This document shows positions 57,009 to 64,000 of a DNA stretch of 64,000 nucleotides, in pieces. Below the pieces are notes generated by a model that was given only the letters and a program-made list of their open reading frames with translations, ran no database searches and was not told the DNA's origin. The translations under genes were made by a program, and so were the position numbers. The DNA comes from Rutpela maculata (taxonomy: Eukaryota > Arthropoda > Insecta > Coleoptera > Cerambycidae). The stretch covers positions 51,478,843 through 51,542,842 of the forward strand of contig OW386290.2 of the NCBI GenBank assembly GCA_936432065.2. The letters run 5' to 3'. How positions within the stretch are numbered: the first letter of the stretch is position 1; every line of letters begins with the position of its first letter.

Positions 57009-58814
57009 CAAAGAACAATGTCATAAAAGGGCATTTTTGGCCCATCCGTAGTAAAGTATGGAAGCCATCTTTTTTTTTACTAATTTTGGGGTGCTGAAAA
57101 CGAAGCCATCACCCTTTTTGGCGAAAAATCTCGGGAACTCATTAAAAAATAACCCTTATTTGGGTGCCATAAAGTGAAGATTCTCATTTTCCCAACCAAA
57201 AGTCATTTAAATAATTAAAGAATGTTTTAATATGAAAAAACAAGTAATATTTTCTGGATAGTGATATGCACACCGTACACCTAAACCCCAAAAGTGTGAG
57301 AAATATTCATTCCGTTCCATAAGAACGGTGTAAGTTACAATATCTAATATAAGGTTATAGTACGGGACAAGCGCGGATTTATAGGGGGGTAACGGGGTAA
57401 TTACCCCCCCCCCCAAGATTTTGTAAACCAGCAACTTTCGAAAAAAAATTTGTTTTCGGATTCCCGCCCCCCGCTCATTAAAAAAAATTTGGGACGAAGA
57501 TTTTTTTCGGATTTCTCCCCCGCCCATCAAAAAAATTTTGAGACGAAAAATTTTTTTTTCGGATTTCTCCCCCAAATTTTTTTTATTTTCAGCATGCGGC
57601 TGTGTTACCCCCCCAAGCTCAAGGTCCAGATCCGGTACGGGAGACAGCGCTGCATTTTTTCGAGGAATTTTATACCGAATAAATTTCATTTTTATCAGTT
57701 TATTAATATTCAATAATCATGAAAATGAGCGTCAGTCGCCGCACCCGCGGTGGAGCTAAAGGTGACAGCATGTTAAAGTTGAAAAAAAAAAATTATGCTA
57801 CGAGTATTTTCATACTCGAAAAACCAACCTAACTTGAACAACTACCCTTATGTTCATATATACAGCTTTGTAAAACTTTTAATATCACTGAAACAATAAA
57901 AAAATATATTTCGCGAGCAAGATTTGAACCCGAGACGTACCCTGAAAAAAATGTGCCACTCGCCTTACCCACTCCGCTATCTAACGACTGAGGCCCGGTT
58001 TGTAAGAACATAATATGACATGTAGACATACTTGGTAATTTATTTATTTATTTATTTTTTTTAATAATAATAACAATTGGAATGAATTATAGTTTATGTA
58101 CTTTTATGGTACAGCTCATAACGAACATTTTCCTTCTTTTTGTTGTTTTCCATAGAACTTATAGATTTAGAGATATTCAAAGAAACCGATGGAAAAGGAT
58201 TTTTTAACAACTTTAACATGCTCTCACCATTAGCTCCACCGCTACCAGAGTAGCTGACGGTCAGATTGCTGATGTATTAGAGGAAAACTATTATTGTTGA
58301 TTTTCATTCGGTATGAAATGACTTGTTCAAAGGCAGCGCTGCCTCCCGTACTATTATTTATTTATTAGAAAAAAACTCGTTAAATTGCTATTATCAGGTT
58401 ATAATGTGATTACTTCTGAATACACTTATAACACCCATCCCGACCAATTAAGGTGGTGGATTTTATCTTTTTATAGTTTTTATTGGTTTTAATTGCAAAA
58501 GAAATCATAATAAGGTGATTTGGTCAAGTCAGATGAATACTTCTCACCCCTGAATATTTCTCACACTTTTGGGCTTGGGTGTACGGTGTGCTGCACTGTC
58601 CAGAAAATATTACTTGTTTTTTATATTAAAAAATTCTTTAATTATTTAAATGACTTTTGGTTGGGAAAATGAGAATCTTCACTTTATGGCACCCAAATAA
58701 GGGTTGTTTTTTAATGTCTTCCGGAGATTTTTCGCCAAAACGGGTGACGAATTATAAAAAAAAAAAATTTAACACGGATGGGCCAAAAATGCCCTTTTTT
58801 AACATTGTTCTTTT
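57009..58814. repeat. large palindrome with nested insertions
   Basis: AAAGAACAATG at 57010 and GGGCATTTTTGGCCCATCCG are mirrored by CGGATGGGCCAAAAATGCCC and CATTGTTCTTTT ending at 58814; outer arms about 57010-57320 and 58545-58814. A second inner pair (57635-57785 with 58200-58345, for example GACAGCGCTGCATTTT) is mirrored too. Between lie a tandem 60 bp unit (CGGATTTCTCCCCC, three copies at 57450-57570) and the SINE at 57840-58000. Confidence 0.65.
57840..57990 (-). repeat. tRNA-derived SINE
   Basis: The minus strand reads an A-box-like TAGCGGAGTGGGTAAGGCG near 57985 and a B-box-like GGGTTCAAATCTTG near 57930, spaced as in a tRNA gene, but the anticodon region is disrupted by a T-rich insertion. 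A non-tRNA tail follows. It fits a pol III-transcribed SINE. Confidence 0.55.
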
Positions 58815-59580
58815 AGTGCAATTATAACTTTTTTGAAACAAGCTAACTTGAGAATATAAGAAATAAATATACTTACTGCCATTTTCTCTTTACTAATTAT
58901 TCTGTGGCAAACACTTTTTTCTGATGCCCCCCCGCCAATAGAGATTGGAGAATAGACACCCCTGGACTGCCATAATAGATACATAGGGGGTCGCGGTGGT
59001 CTAGGCCAATCAGACAGCTCTTTTTTTCTAATCTACACTCTACCCATAAAATTGGCTTATTCTCAAAACCTAAGATTATTCACACACTGTATATTATTAT
59101 GGAGTCAACTATTACGTGGTATTGTTGAAGATTTAGTCATCGGTATTGTACTGTTTCAATGCACTTTAACTTGATATTATACCATATTTGATTTGAAAAA
59201 AAAAAATTATTATACTTTGATGTTATATTTTATTACTTGCAGAGGTAATAACGCGATTATTAATTGGATATAAATAAGTTCCAAACTAATAAACAGGAAT
59301 AGCCCACATGTTTCTTATCTTAACATTCATAAATGCCACTACTCTAACGGGTATTCAATACAATGTAATCGTTACCTACCGTGAGTTTGAACCTGTAATA
59401 GTGACACAATTATTAATTATATACAGGGACAATTTACCAATTATATTTAGGAGGCATTTCCGGATATAATATGTGCATAGTAGACCTGAGTCAAATACCT
59501 AATTAATGTCAATATTTGAAATACAAGATAAAAAAAGTATTTTTATATTCATTTCAGTTACAAATTAATGAGATGTAATT
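58815..59580. other. unassigned; dispersed GGGGTCGCGGTGG repeat
   Basis: GGGGGTCGCGGTGGTCTAGG at 58985, related to 17108. The rest is AT-rich with no gene. Confidence 0.35.
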
Positions 59581-60356
59581 TTACTTCCACATCCAGTGGA
59601 GTACTTAACGACGAAACAATTTTGAAAATTTTTATTGTTCAAATAGGCTTAGAATATCATGAAACGTCGAGATTTTAAGTTTGAGCTAAAAAAAATGTGT
59701 CTGTCTGTAACTTTTTTGTGCGCACGATTACTATGGAACCGTTTAAGATATTGACTTAAAATTTGGTACACATATGTACTTTAACGAGATCTGGAACTAA
59801 ATTATATTTTCATCTTGTTCCGTCGAAGGGTTGGGGGGTAAACTGGAGTAAATTTGGAGTAAATAGGTAAATCAAGCAGGTGAGAGTCCATAAAATTGGT
59901 ATTTAGTATATACACAGAGGCTAAGGTATATACTTTAATGGGATCTGGAACTAGATTATATTTTCATCTTATTCCGTCGAAGAGTTGGGGGTAAAATGGG
60001 GTAAATGGGGAGTAAATAGGTAAATCAAGCAGGTAAGACTCCATAAAATCATAAAATTGGCTTTTAGTATATACAAGAGAAGCTAAGGTCTCAAAAAGTT
60101 TTTTGGCATTAGCCACCCCCACCCTATTATTTAAGGGGATAAAAAAAAAATTGTGATTTAGTGTACGTACAAGAACCAAAAACCTCAAAATATTTTTTTA
60201 CTTCATCCATCCCCCTACTACCACCCCCACCCCAGTGCCGATGTGGGATATCGTTTTATGGGTTTTTGGGGTAGACGATTTCAAATATTATGTTATTAAA
60301 GTTCCCTAAGCAATTATTTCCAGATACAAAATTTTTTCCTTGGACAGCGGTTTTTT
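59581..60356 (-). mobile_element. repeat family A, copy 4 (minus)
   Basis: It runs from TTACTTCCACATCCAGTGG to CCTTGGACAGCGGTTTTTT. It has an internal tandem duplication of about 150 bp (GATCTGGAACTA at 59788 and 59942). Back to back with copy 5, about 18 bp apart. Confidence 0.7.
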
Positions 60357-60373
60357 AATTTGAAATAGGAAAT

Positions 60374-61397
60374 AAAAAACCGCTGCCCAAGGAATCACTA
60401 CTTCCACATCCAGATTTTCCATCCAAGTCTCTCACAATGAAAAAATTTTGTATGTGAGAAAAATTGTTTATGGAACTTTAATAATATAATATTTGAAATC
60501 GTCTACCCCAAAACCTTAAAACGATATCCCACATTGGTAGTGGGGGGTGGATGAAATAAAAAAAATATTTGGAGGTTTTTGGTTTTTGTACACGCACTAA
60601 ATCACAATTTTTCTCACCCACATTAATAATGGGGTGGGGGTGGTAATGGGAGTGGCTAATGCCAAAAATTTTTTTTAGACCTTATAGCTTCTCTTGTATA
60701 TACTAAATACCAATTTTATGGACTCTTACCTGTTTGATTTCATTTCCTACCAACCCTCAAACGGAATAGGATGAAAATATAATATACACTGTAAAAAATG
60801 ATGTAAATTTACCATCGTTGCATTTTCCATTTAACATGGAGAATTACCCCAAAATATAAGGGAAAAAAAAATTTCCACTGTCTTTGCGGGTAAAATTCCA
60901 TTACTATTGGGGGTAAATTTACTATGGAAAAAAATCCTGTCTGGATAAGGGGTAATAAAATTGCATGTAATAAAATTGCCCCTTATCCAGACAGGATTTT
61001 TTTTCCATAGTAAATTTACCCTCAATAGTAATGGAATTTTACCCGCAAAGAGAGTGGAAAATTTTTATTTCCCTTATATTTTGGGATAATTCTTCATGTT
61101 AAATGGAAATCTTCCTGTCTCTTTGCGGGTAAAAATACATGGGAATTTTACACGCAACGATGGTAAATTTACATCATTTTTTACAGTGTAGTTCCAGATT
61201 CCGTTAAAGTACGTACGTGTACTAAATTTCAAGTCAATATCTTCAACGGTTCCAGAGTAATCGTGCGCACAAAAAAGTTACAGACAGAAATTTTAAAATC
61301 TCGACGTTTCATGACATTCTAAGCCGATTAGAAGAATACAAATTTTCAATTTTTTTTTTGTCGTTACCTACTATACTTCCACTGGATGTGGAAATAA
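60374..61397 (+). mobile_element. repeat family A, copy 5, split by a miniature element
   Basis: It starts AAAAAACCGCTGCCCAAGG and ends TCCACTGGATGTGGAAATAA. Interrupted at 60787-61188 by the TA-flanked hairpin element; copies 1 and 3 show the uninterrupted site. Confidence 0.7.
60787..61188. mobile_element. TA-flanked foldback miniature element, 402 bp
   Basis: CACTGTAAAAAATGATGTAA at 60787 is mirrored by TTACATCATTTTTTACAGTG ending at 61188, TA on both sides. The dyad runs through the whole element, centre near 60966. Insertion into family A is proven by comparing copies 1 and 3. Confidence 0.85.
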
Positions 61398-61529
61398 AAT
61401 ACCCTGCCGTTGGCGAACTTCGAATATTTTATTTCAAATAAAATATTATCATATACACGGTGTCCGGAAATACAGGTGACAAACTTCTGGTGCAGATTCT
61501 ACATGGAAAAAAAGTTCATACAAACATAT

Positions 61530-61812
61530 GTCCTTCCACATCCAGTGAAAGAATAGTAATGAAAAAACAATTGAAAATTTTTATTGTTCAAATAGAATTC
61601 AGATAAAGAAATAGAATGTCATGAAACGTCGAGATTTTAAGTTTGAGAAAAAAATTCTGTCTATTGGTCTGTCTGTCTGTACTTGTTTTTATGCGCATGA
61701 TTACTCTGGAACTATATTATATTTTCATTATATTCCGTTTAAGGGTTGGGGAGAAATGGGGGTAAATAGACAAATCAAACAGGTAAGAGTCCATAAAATT
61801 GGTATTTAGTAT
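61530..61812 (-). mobile_element. repeat family A, copy 6 (partial)
   Basis: It begins CTTCCACATCCAGTGAAAG, runs to GAGTCCATAAAATTGG and stops at about 61812 where a transposase fragment begins. Confidence 0.6.
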
Positions 61813-61817
61813 AAAAA

Positions 61818-61970
61818 CAAAATCCTGAGATGAACAATATTTTATAACTATTTTATGGTTATAATTCACTTTATCCATTAAATACCCCCACAAAAATGCA
61901 TCCAAAGGCATTAAATCAGGGCTGTTTGGTGGCCATGGAATTGGTCTACCGGATTTCTTAATCATTTTAT
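61818..61970 (-). pseudogene. Tc1/mariner-type transposase fragment
   Basis: The minus strand reads GRPIPWPPNSPDLMPLDAFL and WGYLMDKVNY. WPP.SPDL.PLDFFLWGYLKDKVY is the conserved stretch with the third catalytic acidic residue in a Tc1/mariner-like (DDE_3) family; the same region is seen, more degraded, at 15600-15660. Only about 40 codons remain. Confidence 0.65.
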
Positions 61971-62107
61971 AATTGTTTTTCTTTATTTTTTAAATTTTTA
62001 AACTTTTTTTTATATTTGAAATCAGGGAAACAAGATCTAAAAGAATATGTAAAAACATACAGGATTTCCCATTTAAAAAATAACCTTCATTGTTATGTCA
62101 CGTGACC

Positions 62108-62372
62108 TATGTAAGCAAAAAAAATTCTGTATGTTGGACTGTCTGTCTGTACTTGTTTTTGTGCGCATGATTAGGTACTCTGGAACCGTCTAAGATATTG
62201 ACTTGAAATTTGGTACACGTATGTATTTTAACGAGATCTGGAACTAGATTATATTTTCATCTTATTACGCTGAAGGGTTGGGGGGTAAATTGGGGTAAAT
62301 AGGTAAATCAAGCAAGTAAGAGTCCATTTTAGTATTTAGTATATATAAGAGAAGCTAAGGTCTCAAAAAATA
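62108..62372 (-). mobile_element. repeat family A, copy 7 (partial)
   Basis: Contains GGAACCGTCTAAGATATTGA, AACGAGATCTGGAACTAG and AAGAGAAGCTAAGGTCTC, in the same orientation as copies 4 and 6. Truncated at both ends. Confidence 0.6.
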
Positions 62373-63121
62373 CTTCGAATACAGCAAAATTCATAGTATC
62401 AGTAGACCCTATGCTTCGGTCAACTAAAGGTCCTCTATATACTTTCTTACTGTTTCACTCGTGGCATTGACAACGTTATAACAGCTGTCAACTGTCATAA
62501 TAATCATATATGCAGAGAAAAAACGTTATACAACAAATTTAGTACCATCTATTGACCCTCGTCTTAAATAAAGGGGGTCAGTTGTGTGCCAATTAACGTC
62601 GTAAATGGCAACTGACAGCGTATCGCAACTGTCAAATTGTCAAAATAATCTTACTGACTTATGACACATTATACAGGGTGATTGACCACAATATGCGGAA
62701 AATAAAATGGCGTTCTAGTCTTATTAGATATACCGGGTGTCACAGAATAGTGGCTCACCCCTACATCTCCTTTATTATTTAACTTATCCATTTGAAATTT
62801 GGGGTGCATAAACTACCTGTAAAAATGGATTTTTGGACATAAAAACGAAATGAGACCATTTCCGGTTTACCCGGAAATGACCGCAACTTCCGATTTTTAA
62901 ATGGAACATACTGTATATTTTTACATATTTGGATTCAAGACAACATTCTGAGTATACCGTGAGATTTTCGCGAGTTTTTGAATCGATGTTCAGTTTTTTA
63001 AAGCATTTTAAGACATTCGTCTAGAGTGCTTTGGAATACCATAATTTGTTCTACGGCAGGTAAAGTCTAAAGGAAAAATATAATTTTTCGTTTAATTTCA
63101 TTAATAATTATTTACGAAACC
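62373..63121. other. unassigned, with TE-end-like strings
   Basis: ATACAGGGTGATTGACCACA at 62672 shares a block with 11785. TATACCGGGTGTCACAGAAT at 62731 looks like a transposon end without a visible partner. No gene. Confidence 0.4.
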
Positions 63122-63647
63122 TCAAATATTGAACAAATTACTTTTTTATCGAAAACTTTTTTTTTCAAATGGGAAGGTGGTGGCTCCTAGTGTTCAATAA
63201 ATTATAGATTTTTTTTCTGAATTCATTGATATTCATTTCAAATCTATGCTATTTGTTTTTCTATTTTATTAAATTTATTTAAAAATAAAAAATCACTTCC
63301 AAAATAATTTTTATTGATCCTTATACTTTACACTAGTACTTATACCTATTAAGAAACAAAAGAGAGAACTAAAAGGCTATTATTCACAAAAAGGTAGTTA
63401 TTCACATTTCATTATTAGACATATGATTTTTGCAAAGGCAACTACGTTAAAGTTCAAGCAAAATTATATTGAAAGTGACTTTTTATTTTTAAATAAATTC
63501 AATAAAATAGAAAAACAAATAGCATAGATTTGAAATGGATATCAATGAATTCAGAAAACAATCTATAATTTATTGAACACTATGAGCCACCACCTTCCCA
63601 TCTGAAAAAAAAGTTTTCGATAAAAAAGTGATATGTTCAATTTTGGA
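63122..63647. repeat. foldback element, arms about 180 bp
   Basis: TTGAACAAATTACTTTTTTATC and GGGAAGGTGGTGGCTC (63128-63185) are mirrored by GAGCCACCACCTTCCC and ATATGTTCAATTTTGGAG (63583-63646). CAAATCTATGCTATTTG also pairs. A/T-rich loop. Confidence 0.65.
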
Positions 63648-64000
63648 GGCTTTTTAAATAGTTATTATAGTGGAAGACCAGACCCTCTGAATTCGACACC
63701 CTCTATACAACTCGCGAACACCCACCTAAAAAATAGGTAATCTAATGTAAAATATCCTGATAAACTTGATTTTTGAATTCGCCCATTGATTTGAGATTGC
63801 CAAAATGACCAAATTGGCAATTTTCTAAAAAAAAATAAAAATGTGTTATTTTTTGTTTTTCATATAACACGTCATATATTTTTTATTTTACTTCAGAATT
63901 TTTAAATTTTTTTACATGATATTCTCTAACTATTCTTTGATATGTTGAAAGTAAAAAACTTTACCTAAAAAATAATTAGTTGGCAAAAAAAATAACAACT
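63648..64000. other. unassigned
   Basis: No supported feature to the end of the window. Confidence 0.35.

Noticed and set aside
57207..57759. 168-, 88- and 73-codon frames over the poly-Phe/Lys region
   Set aside because: They cross a palindrome arm and a tandem 60 bp repeat; low-complexity translation with no motif.

Overview
This window looks like a piece of a large, AT-rich, repeat-dominated arthropod genome, most likely an insect. There are no bacterial operons or ribosome binding sites. Coding sequence is broken by GT-AG introns, and nearly everything recognisable is transposable-element (TE) debris of animal type: hAT, Tc1/mariner-like, P-element-like, Penelope, LINEs and many foldback elements. 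Some hAT fragments resemble families I remember from aphids and other Hemiptera, but the order cannot be fixed from this sequence. Family names given here come from recognising motifs by eye, not from a search.

The only convincing host sequence is one 336 bp exon of a casein kinase I delta/epsilon-type kinase (18734-19069, minus strand) with good splice sites on both sides. No neighbouring exon was found, so most of the window may be intron or intergenic DNA around that gene.

Layout. 1-5 kb: small inverted-repeat elements, a hAT C-terminal fragment and the first copy of a roughly 700 bp repeat (family A). 5-6 kb: a DDE transposase ORF. 6-11 kb: mostly featureless, with a decayed ORF and a GIY-YIG fragment. 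11-14 kb: a hAT (DUF659-type) pseudogene cut by repeat family B. 14.9-16.4 kb: a Tc1/mariner-like foldback element with TA flanks. 18-19 kb: the kinase exon. 19.8-21.8 kb: an element with long terminal inverted repeats (TIRs) that carries a spliced gene for a cysteine-rich protein. 21.9-23.6 kb: a LINE whose coding sequence is tandemly duplicated. 25.4-26 kb: a LINE reverse transcriptase. 27.1-30.9 kb: a giant diverged palindrome with Penelope ends and cysteine-rich CDS pieces. 31.3-33.0 and 35.7-38.1 kb: two TIR elements studded with short repeated motifs. 33.7-34.8 kb: a hAT pseudogene. 38.25-42.1 kb: another palindrome, carrying the N-terminal part of the same cysteine-rich protein family. 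42.7-45.2 kb: a cluster of foldbacks and a second full family A copy. 47.7-49.7 kb: nested transposons with exact target-site duplications (TSDs). 50.3-55.2 kb: TIR repeats, a P-element-like exon, a palindrome, and a second family B copy containing an OTU-protease fragment. 57-58.8 kb: a palindrome with a tRNA-derived SINE inside. 59.6-62.4 kb: a cluster of family A copies with a nested miniature element. 63.1-63.6 kb: a last foldback.

No intact TE reading frame survives apart from the shortened transposase at 5 kb, so the window records old insertions rather than a working set of genes. The strongest unexplained pattern is that three unrelated-looking long-inverted-repeat elements each carry part of what appears to be one cysteine-rich protein family.
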